This document shows, piece by piece, positions 47,536 through 58,955 of a stretch of 64,000 nt of DNA. Positions within the stretch are counted from its first letter, which is position 1; each line of letters begins with the position of its first letter. Source of the stretch: Hevea brasiliensis (taxonomy: Eukaryota; Streptophyta; Magnoliopsida; Malpighiales; Euphorbiaceae); the NCBI RefSeq assembly GCF_030052815.1, contig NC_079510.1, forward strand, positions 1,986,288-2,050,287. The letters are read 5' to 3'. A model generated the notes under the pieces. The model ran no database searches. It was not told the origin of the DNA and saw only the letters and a program-made list of their open reading frames with translations. Position numbers and translations under genes: made by a program.

Positions 47536-49829
47536 TGTATGAGGGGGGGCGTGAGACGAAATACCATCCATTAGAATTATATAAAATACACCAGGTAATG
47601 CCCAGGAAAGATAGTGGAGTCACAATGGTCTCACTTAAGTACCACCTCCTTAGAAAGCATTTCCTAGACATGCACTTCATAAAATCCTAATAGAATCAAA
47701 CCACTGGTAAGTACCGTCTTCCCATAACACTACTACGGTACTAAGGATTTATGCCACAAAGATGTAGATAGACAGGAGTCGCCACCCGAGTAATAACCGG
47801 GACATATTCAGTGTTTCTTTCGAGGGTCATGGATGGCAACTTACTCCTTGCAGAGTTTCCACAACTGTCATTACCATAGCCCAATATCTAGGTTCGGGAT
47901 AGTGGGTACGTAAGGGGAAGGTGTTAGGCACCCCTTACGCCTAGTCTAACCTCGTTAATTCGAGTGCCAGTCCTCTACTAATGTTTCTAAAAGTCTTGTT
48001 TATCATTTCTTTATTAAACTTCATTCTAAAAAATGCAATTCTAATCCTACACACGCAAGTAATTCACAAAAAGGGTTGTTATTTACACACAATTTTCATG
48101 CACAAGTAATTCCTATCTATAGGGTTGCTAATTATTTAAATGATATTTACCATATGACTAAAATTAATTTATTATTGAGAATTTAATTTACAAACAAATT
48201 CAATTTCAAATAACCCTACGTTTCTATTTAACCTAATTAATTAATTTTCACCAAGTTACCCTAAGGATAATTGAACTAAGTTAATTATGTACATGTGTAA
48301 TTTATTCTAATATCACATAAGGCCCAAACAATCACAACCTAATAAAGATTTCTAACATGCAAATTTATTTTACAATTACCAAGTATTAAATTAAATTTAT
48401 TTACATGCCAATGTTAATTTAATTTACAAACAAGATTAATTTTAATTTCAAAGTATTTATTTAAATTAATTACATGCAAAAGTCAATTAAATTAAAAATA
48501 AATTTAATTTTAATTTACCAAATAAAAGTTCTATTATTACTACAATTTCATGCCAATGGTTATTCGAGAAGTTTAGAGCTACTTACCTATTGGTAAATGC
48601 AGTTGCTATTGGAGCAAGCTACCCTTAAAAAAGGGTCTTTTCTTCTAGTATGGCAATGATATCCCTGGCTTACTCCCGTTTAGCTCCATTTAAGCTTCAC
48701 GCAAATCCCTCTTTGGTACTTACCTTAGGACTACTTACCAATTTTTTTTGTAATAAAAAATAAAGAAACTAAAGAAAATAAAAGAAAAAAAGAAAATTTT
48801 AATAAAAATTTACATTGGATTCTAACTCTAGTCTTCTAAAGGGTTAAGATTCTTAATTAGTTACAACTACCTAATGGTCTAAGTCTTCTAACATGATCCA
48901 AACACTTCATAACACTTCTTGAATTAAAGGAAAACAGAAAAATAGATCAAATATCAATTAAAACCCAAGAAAATACAAAAACATGCATAAATATACAATT
49001 TCTAAATTCTCGTAGATTAATGGTAGCAAGAAATCCGATTTTTTAAAAATAGTTATACATGCCTAAAAATCATAAAACAATTACAGAAGACAGCCTACAT
49101 ATCATACAAGATCATAAAATTTATAAATCAAACAAAACCCTAGCTGAATGGTCTACATAAATCGTAACTTTTCTAAGTGACAGAATTGTACTACTTTTTT
49201 ATAAAATTCATAACTCATTAACCACAATAGATATGAATGAAAAACCAATTGGAAAAGATTCATAAGATTCTTAAGTTAATTTTAGACACTAGATTTACAC
49301 AAAAATATTAAGGAACAAGGGAGATATGGGCTCCGCAAGTCGGATATCCTGCAAATCAGATTTTACAGGAACCCTAACTTCAAATAGTCATAACTTACAA
49401 AATATTAAAGCTTTTTTAGTGATTCTTGAGCCTAAAATTAATGGAATTTTGTTTAGAATATGAATATAATTTTTACAAATTTTTTACAGATTCAGAAAAT
49501 AAAGAAAAATAATAAAAATATGAGAGACAAAAAATTGAACATGTGCAGAGTTGTGTATCCCCTCAAATTAAACATGATTACATGACCTATATGAACATAT
49601 AAAATAAATTGAAGACAAAGAGCATAGAATTAAAATATTGTGTGGCATAGATCTTGAAAAAAAACAATAAAAACTGACCTTCCAGAAATCTTGTATGAAA
49701 ATCTTCTTGAAGAAAAGAAAAAAATAAGGAAGAACTCAAAGAGTCTTGAATATCTCTAAGTTTCCTATAGCTCTGAATTTTCTCTTCCTCTTTCCTCCCA
49801 TCCTCCTTTTCTTCCCTTCTCTAGTAGGG

Positions 49830-49837
49830 TATTTATA
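49830..49837 (-). promoter_or_regulatory. Ogre 1 LTR TATA box
   Basis: Minus strand TATAAATA within CCCTATAAATACCC, followed downstream (minus) by a pyrimidine/purine leader. Position fits the LTR promoter. Confidence 0.65.
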
Positions 49838-49853
49838 GGGTTTTGGAAGAGAC

Positions 49854-50099
49854 GTGTGATAGGGTTTGGAGTCTTAGGGTTATAAAGTTTAGATGACTTA
49901 AACAACTACGATTGCAGAATTCGAATAAGACCAGGATATGGGTGAGGTATTTCAACCAATAGGAAGACAGGAAAAAATGGAATGCACCAATAGGAGGCGA
50001 GGAAGAGGTGTGGTAGGGTTTGGAGTCCTAGTGTGATAAAGTTCAGATAACTTAAATGACTAGGATTGATGAATTTGGATGAGACTGGAATATGGGTGA
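49854..50099 (-). repeat. 154-bp tandem repeat in the Ogre 1 U3
   Basis: Units start GTGTGATAGGGTTTGGAGTC at 49854 and GTGTGGTAGGGTTTGGAGTC at 50008. The second unit is split by solo LTR G and finishes at about 53606. Each has a GGATATGGGTGAGGT...CCAATAGG block. Repeats upstream of a TATA box may act as promoter elements; that is inference. Confidence 0.85.
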
Positions 50100-53000
50100 T
50101 GTAACATCCCCGTTGTATGTGTTCTGTACGTTTAATTGCTCCAGTAGTCAAATAACAGTCCAGGCAAGTCAGGATGTCTGGAACTACACTTCGGTGATGG
50201 TGAACAGACATATAATGATGAAATAAATAAAAAGAAAATACAAGAAAAATCAAACAAAAATGAAAGAGAGAAAACGAAGCTAAGTTAAACGAGCCAAGAT
50301 CATGGCGATGGGTGACCGCACCGAAGGCCGTTAATTCTTGACCACGGGGAACCCTCTGAATCTAATTTTGAGACATAAATAAAGGTTTATTGAAATGTAA
50401 TTGACACTAGAAATATCAAAGAAAAATTAGTAAATTAGTACAAAGAAAAATGAAAAATTGAGAAATAGACAAAAATCGGTGTTACCGAAAAATCGGGAAT
50501 GTAACCCGAAGTGGGGTATTTTGGTCATTTGACACCTAGAATTGGCTTTTGACCTCAATGTCCATTAAAAATAAATGATATTACACCTTAGAAAATGACA
50601 TGAAAAATTAAATTATGATGCATTATGTAAATTGTGAAAGAAAAGAGGTAAATGTGTAAATAAAGGAACCTTAACCTAATTAAACATTAAACAACTCATA
50701 AGTGCTCCACTAACTATATTATAAACTACATAAAATAAGCATTAGTGGGCAGAATTGGGTCATCTTCAACCTTGAGAAAACCTTGTCAGAATCCTCTCAA
50801 AGTCCTCCATGGCCACCATGCATGGAGCTTTCTCTCTCCATCATCAAGCCCTCATTTCCACTTCCTTCCTTCATTAAAGCTTGCATACTCACCTTGGGGA
50901 AGATATTGGCAACAAGAAAAACAAGATTTGGTGAGGTTTGAAGGAAGCTTTAAAGTGGTAAGTGTCCAAAATCCCTCCCTTGCTTTAGTAAAGCTTGTGT
51001 TTAGGTTGAGGTGAGTGTTTTGGTGAAGAGAAATGAAAGAAATAGTGAGAAATGAATTTGTCCATTTTTGGCAGCCATGAACCCTTGTTGAGCTTGAGTT
51101 ATTTTTACTTCTAATGAATGAAAATGAAGGTTGATTGATTCAAATGAAAGTTAGAGTAAGTTTGTGCACAAGTATGTACATGTAGTGTTTAGATTAAAGG
51201 TGTGAAATGGAACCTTGAAGCCTTGAGCAAACTGCCATGTTTGGCAGCCCCTAATAGCATGAATTTGTGTGTGAATATATGGTTATTAATGATATATGTT
51301 AATGTCAATTTGTGGGCAGCAAGTGTAAGTGATGTTGAAGTATGAATATGTTGAAGTATATGTGTAATATTAACATTGAAGTATGTTGAATTTTGGTGGA
51401 AGTGAATGTTGAACTTAATGATGGATTGTGTGCATTGAGCACTTGAACATTCTACCCAGAATTGTTGCTGAAATTGTGTATAATATATGTATAGAAGTAT
51501 TGTTGATTGAATATTGTAGTAATGAGGAGCAGAAGGAACATTAAATTGGAAGTGTATGAGCTTTGTGCAGGTTGTGTATTGAAGGTAGCACCTAAATGAG
51601 GCCATAAGTGCCAAACTATGAACCCAATTGGTATGAGGCCAATATGGGGTGAAACTAGACACTAAATAGGCCAACTTTCATGTAGAAAGGTTGCCAAAAT
51701 TCTGCCTAGAAACTGACCTTAAAAAGTGACCGAATCTGGATTAGTGCAATTGAGGCCTGAAAACTAAACATTTGGGCAGCAGTTAGTTTTTAGGCCATAA
51801 CTCACTCAAAACAGGTCCAATTGACCTGAAATTTTGACCATGAATAGTTAAGACCTATATCTACAAGTCTTATGAAGACACCAAAGCCCAGAAATGACCA
51901 GAACCAAGGCAAATGGCTTGCACAATTTCGAGCACAAAAACTGCCGAACCAAAAGTGACCTAAAAATTGACCAAATTGTGCACTAAAAGTGCAATCTGTC
52001 CAGCTTTAGCAAATTGACCATATCTTGGTCTACACAACTCGGAATGACCTGAAATTTTGCCCCGCGTGCAATAAGACATAGAGCTACAATTTTGCTTCTT
52101 TGACCAGGAGCTAAAAACCAAGGGAAATAGGACTTTAAGCTAGACCAATCTAGCACACAGAAAGTGAGAATTTGACATTTTGCATACAATGATGCTTGAA
52201 GCATTTTGGCAATGAATGCCAACTTGTAAAAATGGTAAATTGCACTATATTGGCAGCATATTGAGAGATAAATTGTGACATATTGATGCTAGAAACAACT
52301 TGTTCATATTACCTAAAAAGGTCAACATATGCATTGACTTGTGAATTATATAATAGTTAGTAAACTCCAAAGATTGAAGAATTAAACAATTAAATTATAA
52401 TGTGCCCTAGTTTGCCTAGTTGACTAGTATGGATAGGTTGGCATGCCAATAGGATTCTGACAGCTGTTCTGTAAATGGCTTCATGCCATACTGTGTTTTT
52501 ACGGCTTATTATGCCGCACTGTGACTTTAATAGCCTACGGCTATACATATTGTGTATTTATTTTTGGCTTATCGCCAGATTGACTATATGGCTTTTTAGC
52601 CACGCTATTTGCACACCGGGAGACACTTTGTGACCGATGGTGTGACGGCCCGAGGTACTAGGTACCCAGTGCTAGTATATTCGTTTATTCAGTCTGGTCA
52701 GTATATAGGATACACGGGCAGTAATTCAAGTACTACTAAATTCAAATAACTAAATTCAGTCTTCTGACATACAACACTACCAAAATTAGCAGATATTGAA
52801 ATGTTAGCAAATAAAGGTAGAATCAACAATTGTGAAGAACACCGATGCCATAAATTTATTTACTTTATTTTAGTGTATATTTCTTTATATTTGGCACCAC
52901 TAAGCAAAATTGCTTAGCGCGTTGCTTTTGTAACGCGTAGGTATTGGAGACACAGCTAGGGAGCCCAGCAGACCTACTACCGGGTGAGACATCAGATCTG

Positions 53001-53542
53001 CACAAGAGTCCAGAGTCATTTGCACTACATTGCATACATGATAGGACTTAGGATATCTTGTATTTTGTACTTTTGTTGTATATTTGAAATTTGGCCTTGT
53101 ATTTTGTAATATTATGAAAGCCTTAAAGTTTGTAATATTTTGTACATATTAAATAACATGGAGATTTTCTGTATATATTTAAATTATTATGGACTGTATT
53201 ATGGAATAGTTTAATGACTTTAAAAGTCTATTGACTTTACTGAGAAATAGAGACTGTGAAATATTTGAGATTTTGATATCATAATATTAAACTGTTTTCA
53301 ACAGGTTTGGAAGGACAGTTGTCCTAAATATAGACGGCACCTTGCCAAATTTTTATTACCAGTCTTGAAACACTGATTTTAACAAAGTATGACAATAGTA
53401 TCAACATGATATGAATATTACATAAATGACTTCTTAAAATCAAATTGAGTTTAGAAAATGTGATATTCATAGACTAGGTGCTCCGGCACGCCGTGTAGCA
53501 AGCCTTGCTCGGCTATTCTGTAGACGGGTAAGGGGTGTTACA
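50100..53542 (+). mobile_element. Solo LTR G, 3443 bp
   Basis: Starts TGTAACATCCC and ends GGGGTGTTACA, flanked by identical GGTGA at 50095-50099 and 53543-53547. It has a TATA-like TATTATAAAC (50715-50726), CATAACT-type modules at 51790-52030, a GGCATGCCAATAGG block (52441) and the double hairpin (52892-52945). No internal region remains. The rejoined flanks restore the second 154-bp Ogre repeat. Confidence 0.92.
52892..52945 (+). other. Double hairpin in solo LTR G
   Basis: Stem 1 CTAAGCA/TGCTTAG; stem 2 CGCGTT/AACGCG, perfect; followed by TAGGTATTGGAG. Confidence 0.75.
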
Positions 53543-53811
53543 GGTGAGGTGTTCCAACCAATAGAAAGAGAGGGAAGCGGGTGACACCAATAGGGAGTGA
53601 GGAAGAGAGTGAGGCCAAGGAGGAGAGAGATATTTTGTTATTTTAATTTTCAAAAAATAATTAAATGGGTCCCATTTAAAATTCATAACTAGCCTTTCTT
53701 AGGCCCATGAAGCCCAATTAAACTTAATTAGATCCATTTAAGAACTACCCATATTAAATTTAAACAAAATAAAATTTTATTTAAATTTAATTAAATTAAT
53801 TTTCCCAAAAC

Positions 53812-53850
<39 letters not shown>

Positions 53851-53874
53851 TTTTTTTTTTTTTTTTTTTTTTTT
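53812..53874. repeat. (TTA)n followed by a T run
   Basis: About 13 TTA units then about 25 T, in the Ogre 1 U3. Confidence 0.95.
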
Positions 53875-53949
53875 CAAGATCATGCCACAGAATTAATAAT
53901 TCAGCTCCATGCCTCGAATTACATCTTACAGTCATATAATTTTTCATCA

Positions 53950-53951
53950 TG
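53950..53951. other. Right junction of the proposed 29-kb inversion
   Basis: Ogre LTR (…TTTTTCATCAT) meets the inside of a chromovirus LTR (GCATCCATTTC…). In the intact Gy2 LTR the base before GCATCC is at 57832 and the preceding sequence is the one found, reversed, at 24893. Confidence 0.8.
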
Positions 53952-55070
53952 CATCCATTTCAATTTACTCATACACCTTAGTTAGCACACTAGTTCAATA
54001 TCCATGCATATATATACCTTAAATATCATTTCTAGCCCACTCTAAGTCCATTAAAACAATCAAACTCATCCTTCCTTAGGGCTGCCAAAAATTGAAAATA
54101 CTCTAACATATATAATTTACTTCAAACATAATCTCTAGTCCATTTAAGTTACAATTTCCTACTAAATTCAAGTCCCTAACATGGGAATAAAGAAATCTTT
54201 GCATAAGTAAGCACTAACCTTGAATGGGGCAGAATTTCAAGCTACCCAAACTCCTTCTTTCTTCTTCTTTTGGCTGCCTAGAGGTTACTCAAGTTGCTAG
54301 GTTAATTTTTTGTGAAGCTAGGTTATGATTTTGTTGGGTAGAAATGGGTGAATCAAGCTTTGAAAAGCTTGAATATACTTAGCTATGGAAGAGAGGTCAC
54401 GTATTGGAGGAAGAAGAAGAAGAAGAAGAGCATAATTTTTAGGTCCATTTGTCTCTTTTAAGTATTTAAGAAAGCTTATTAACTTGTGATTGGTTGGTAA
54501 TTTATAAATGACATCATCACATGTCATAATTTGCTTTTTATTTCATTTTTCTTTTCTTTTCATCACTACTCATTTTCAATTTAATTTCCAGCAATATTTA
54601 TTCATATTTTGAATCATAATAATTATTTACTTAACTGGACAAGTCGGCCAAAAATCACCTCTGAAGGCGAAATGACCAAAATGCCCTCCGTTTGGCTTAA
54701 CGGGTCAAAATTGTCTGTACCGATTGAAAAATTTTTCTAAATATTTTCTTGGCATTCTAATGCCATAGCAACCTCAATAACCCTTCTCTGGAGTCCCAAC
54801 AATTATTTTATGAATTTTTCCTCGGGTCTAGGGCTCCTCGTTGCGAGAACCGCAACTTCCCTCTGAGTTACCCCTCGCTTGGGCACCGGCTCATTTAACT
54901 TGGTTGTATTTTATTTCTAAAATTTTTACTAAATGTTTCTTATTAATATTTGAGTTAATTATGGTCCCTCACTTTAGTTTAAATATTTTTCCGGATGTTC
55001 TAGCTGTCCGGACCAACACCGGTCACCGGAACAGTAGAATGTACGGAGTTGCTACCGGGAGGATGTTACA

Positions 55071-55424
55071 ACTCTTCCCCTCTTATTTAAATTTCGTCCT
55101 CGAAATTTATCCGGTGTAAATAGTCGAGGAGCTATTACCTCCTTATTTCTTCACCTTTCCGTGTTATCATACTTCACTTTCTCCTAGTCTCCATCCTATC
55201 CTCAAACAGTTATGTACTCATCCTTTTTCATCTTAAATATAGTCTCCTTCTTATTTCCATTTGCTATCTCATTGTCTCTTCACTCTCTTATTCCATACCC
55301 TAACCTAAAATAAATAGGAAATACAGATCTGCAATAGTGTCACCTCGACTCTTATGAATGCAATGCATGATATGCAGTCTATCTAGGTCCAAAAATGCCT
55401 AAACCGCGCTCTGATAGCAATAAA
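55071..55424 (-). other. Gy2 internal region (354 bp): polypurine tract, leader, primer site
   Basis: The left edge repeats element A's polypurine tract and the next few dozen bases (ACTCTTCCCCTCT, AATTTCGTCC). The right 110 bp matches element A's leader (ACAGATCTGCA, GTGTCACCTCGACTCTTA). The primer site is at 55408-55419, TGCTATCAGAGC, one mismatch from the usual TGGTATCAGAGC. About 200 bp between is pyrimidine-rich with no coding. Confidence 0.85.
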
Positions 55425-58400
55425 TGTGACACACCTTACCCGACTACAGTGTAGCCGAGCAAGTTATGCTACTCAGTGTGCCAGAGCACTCTATTTTATC
55501 TTAATTCATTTTTATCATAGTTTTTGAAAATAATTTGTGAAATATAATTCATTTATTGAAATTGTAATTTATTTGAGGTTCCGAAAATTTTATAGAAAAT
55601 CCGGCGGAGTACCGGCTAAAAATGGAGAAAACAGTTCTTCGGAACCTGTGAAAAACACTTCCTATGATCATATTCAATCAATCCCAACTCCAATTATCAA
55701 CAAAGTCTCAGAATAATTTCATCAATTTCATTTATTTCTCAATCATTCATCTCATGGTACTCATATACAATTCACATTTTGTATCACATCAAGTTACAGC
55801 AATTTCTTAACGATTCCTCTATTTGTCATTTCACATCATCATTAGACTCAAATCATAAATAAATTCTCACATGTGATTTATAATCACAAGTTACAAGTAC
55901 TTACATTAATACAAAATTATATTACATTTGTTCAAATACATATGATAAAATAAGAGTTTAATTACCAAATTTACAAAAATCTCAAAATACAAAATGGGAC
56001 CTAGTGTCATACCAATGCACTGTAGTCTGTGAGGTGACATGGACGCTATGCAGGACTGTGAATGGCCTTACCCAATCTGTGGTCTACCGGGCCCTCTGTC
56101 CAAATCTTCAGTACCTACGCGTTGCAAAAGCGACGCGCTAAGCATAAAGCTTAGTGGTGCCAATAATACAAGAAAATATAATATATGCAAATAAAAATAA
56201 TAATTTACTTGCTATTGTGTTCATAAGAATTGACTAATTACTAACTTATTGTTTAGTCGAGGGCTAATCATGTTTTATGATATTAACTTCTTCATGCATT
56301 TCGTTAATTATTTTCTTCATGATCTTGAGCTTCTTTGTATTTTTGTAATCATTCCTGATACTTAATTTTCGTATTTTCTTTAATAATCAGTGCAACCACA
56401 GTTATACTTTTCCATGCCTAAGTAACCTATACTGGACAACTGGACTGGATAACGGGTCGTTGGCACTGGACACCGCGGTGCCTCGGGCCATCATACCATG
56501 GGACGCAGAACGTCTACCACGTATGCAATCAGTATGGCTAAAAAGCCATGATATCACATAACCGGGCATAAAAGCCATGAATACGGGCATAAAAGCCATG
56601 AATACGGGCATAAAAGCCATGAATACAGGCATAAAGCCTTTCGCAGTACTGCTAAAACAATACCCTATTGGCATGCCAAACTATCCAAACCAATCTTGTT
56701 AGGTATACTAGGGCATTTGATACTTTAAAATTCTTCAATCTTTGAATTTTAACTTTTGGTGTCACTATTCATTTCATTGGTCAACAAGAAAGTTGACTTT
56801 TGCATAGAAAGTAGGTACCTTGACTTTGGCACTTCAAACATACCACATTTTTCATTTAAAACTTGTTGGAAGTGATTACCATTACCATTTCTAGGCTTAA
56901 ACCAAGGGAAACAAAATTTTCAATTTTTAAAGCTTAACTTTACTGTTCCATTAAGCACTGTTACAGTGGGAATTTGAGGAAATGCTAAACATGAAAGTTG
57001 TTTCTTATTTTGTCTAGTTGAATTTCTTTTTTTGAATCACTCCATTTGGAGTTTTGTAGCTCAAGTTATGGCCAAAATAAGTTTACTGTTCACGTGTACT
57101 GTTCATGCTGAAATTTTGGGTTTTGGCAGATTTTGGTCCAACTTTGGTCAGTAATTTGACCAAGTTAAGTTCATAATTTGGTCTAACTTTCTTCATATGA
57201 AATGTTCTACCATGCCTTAGGTTTCCATCGGTTCAAGAATCGCCTAAATCCGAGTTTTCTAGAGAGAGTTATAGTCATCCAAACATTACTGCTCAAATGA
57301 AAATCTGCAGAGTTGCAGGTTTGATAACTTAACTTTGCTCAATAATTTGAATGGGTTAATGGCATAATTTGGGGTAGGTTTCTTCATGAAAGTTGTTTGT
57401 TTATATCTTATCTTGTTGCTGTAAAAGGTTCAGGTCAATTGACCATATCTACAGTGAGTTATGGCTTACTGTTCATTTGGTCATTTCTACAGGTATTGTT
57501 GCAGGGTATCCGGATTGGGGCCAACTTTTGGTCCTCTTGCTTTGGTCTTTTGGGCATAGTTTCTTCAGCAAAAATGTGCCATTATAAGCCTAGTTTCATG
57601 TCCAATTGGCCAAACACCAATTGGACCAACACAGCCAAGGATATGGCAGTCCAAGTGGACTGAAATTTCAGTCACCCTGCTGCTGTCCCTAGGCAGCATA
57701 CTCCTTCACTTTGCCATGCTATATTTCAGTCCAAATTATGGTCAACTTACCTAAAATGGTCACTAATTGACCATTAAAATGTTCTCTAACAATTTCCTAA
57801 GCCAAGCCAAATTTTCACTTCTCAAAACCCTAGCATCCATTTCAATTTACTCATACACCTTAGTTAGCACACTAGTTCAATATCCATGCATATATATACC
57901 TTAAATATCATTTCTAGCCCACTCTAAGTCCATTAAAACAATCAAAATCATCCTTCCTTAGGGCTGGCAAAAATTGAAAATACTCTAACATATATAATTT
58001 ACTTCAAACATAATCTCTAGTCCATTTAAGTTACAATTTCCTACTAAATTCAAGTCCCTAACATGGGAATAAAGAAATCTTTGCATAAGTAAGCACTAAC
58101 CTTGAATGGGGCAGAATTTCAAGCTACCCAAACTCCTTCTTTCTTCTTCTTTTGGCTGCCTAGAGGTTACTCAAGTTGCTAGGTTAATTTTTTATGAAGC
58201 TAGGTTATGATTTTGTTGGGTAGAAATGGGTGAATCAAGCTTTGAAAAGCTTGAATATACTTAGCTATGGAAGAGAGGTCACGTATTGGAGGAAGAAGAA
58301 GAAGAAGAAGAAGAGCATAATTTTTAGGTCCATTTGTCTCTTTTAAGTATTTAAGAAAGCTTATTAGCTTGTGATTGGTTGGTAATTTATAAATGACATC

Positions 58401-58955
58401 ATCACATGTCATAGTTTGCTTTTTATTTCATTTTTCTTTTCTTTTCATCACTACTCATTTTCAATTTAATTTCTAGCAATATTTATTCATATTTTGAATC
58501 ATAATAATTATTTACTTAACTGGACAAGTCGGCCAAAAATCACATCTGAAGGCGAAATGACCAAAATGCCCTCCGTTTGGCTTAACGGGTCAAAATTGTC
58601 TGTACCGATTGAAAAATTTTTCTAAATATTTTCTTGGCATTCTAATGCCATAGGAACCTCAATAACCCTTCTCTGGAGTCCCAAAAATTATTTTATGAAT
58701 TTTTCCCCCGGTCTAGGGCTCCTCGTTGCGAGAACCGTAACTTCCCTCTGAGTTACCCCTCGCTTGGGCACCGACTCATTTAACTTGGTTGTATTTTATT
58801 TCTAAAATTTTTACTAAATGTTTCTTATTAATATTTGAGTTAATTATGGTCCCTCACTTTAGTTTAAATATTTTTCCGGACGTTCTAGCTGTCCGGACCG
58901 ACACCGGTCACCGGAACAGTAGAATGTACGGAGTTGCTACCGGGAGGATGTTACA
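55425..58955 (-). repeat. Gy2 5' LTR, complete
   Basis: TGTGACACACC to GATGTTACA. It has the double hairpin at 56110-56161 and a minisatellite of GGGCATAAAAGCCATGAATAC units at 56560-56645 (one more than the displaced LTR). It shares blocks with element A and solo LTR C, so all three are one wider family. Confidence 0.92.

Larger units (their letters stand above)
47536..53950 (-). repeat. Ogre 1 3' LTR, inverted, with solo LTR G inside
   Basis: The left 1.4 kb matches the reverse complement of the Ogre 1 5' LTR (17048-18444). On the minus strand it has a TATAAATA box (49830-49837), a U3 with a 154-bp tandem repeat, a (TTA)n/T run and ends at 53950 without the TGTAGACCC start. Those first 53 bp are at 24840-24892. 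With G removed and the 53 bp added, the LTR is about 3.0 kb. Confidence 0.8.
53951..58955 (-). mobile_element. Gy2: chromovirus derivative with almost no internal region
   Basis: Minus orientation. Left LTR part 53951-55070, internal 354 bp, right LTR 55425-58955 (3531 bp). The missing left LTR portion is at 24893-27292. Target duplication GAATC at 58956-58960 pairs with 27293-27297 reversed. LTRs are very similar, so insertion is recent. It lacks gag and pol and must use proteins from relatives such as element A. Confidence 0.88.

Noticed and set aside
49906..50253. 115-residue minus ORF with hydrophobic start
   Set aside because: It crosses the border of solo LTR G into the Ogre LTR, so it is an accident of insertion.
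51189..51674. 161-residue minus ORF
   Set aside because: Antisense to LTR G; no domain, low-complexity, not found in an equivalent frame in other LTRs.
56402..56674. ORF rich in FMPVFMAFMP, also at 26064-26315
   Set aside because: It is a translated minisatellite whose unit number varies between the two Gy2 LTRs.
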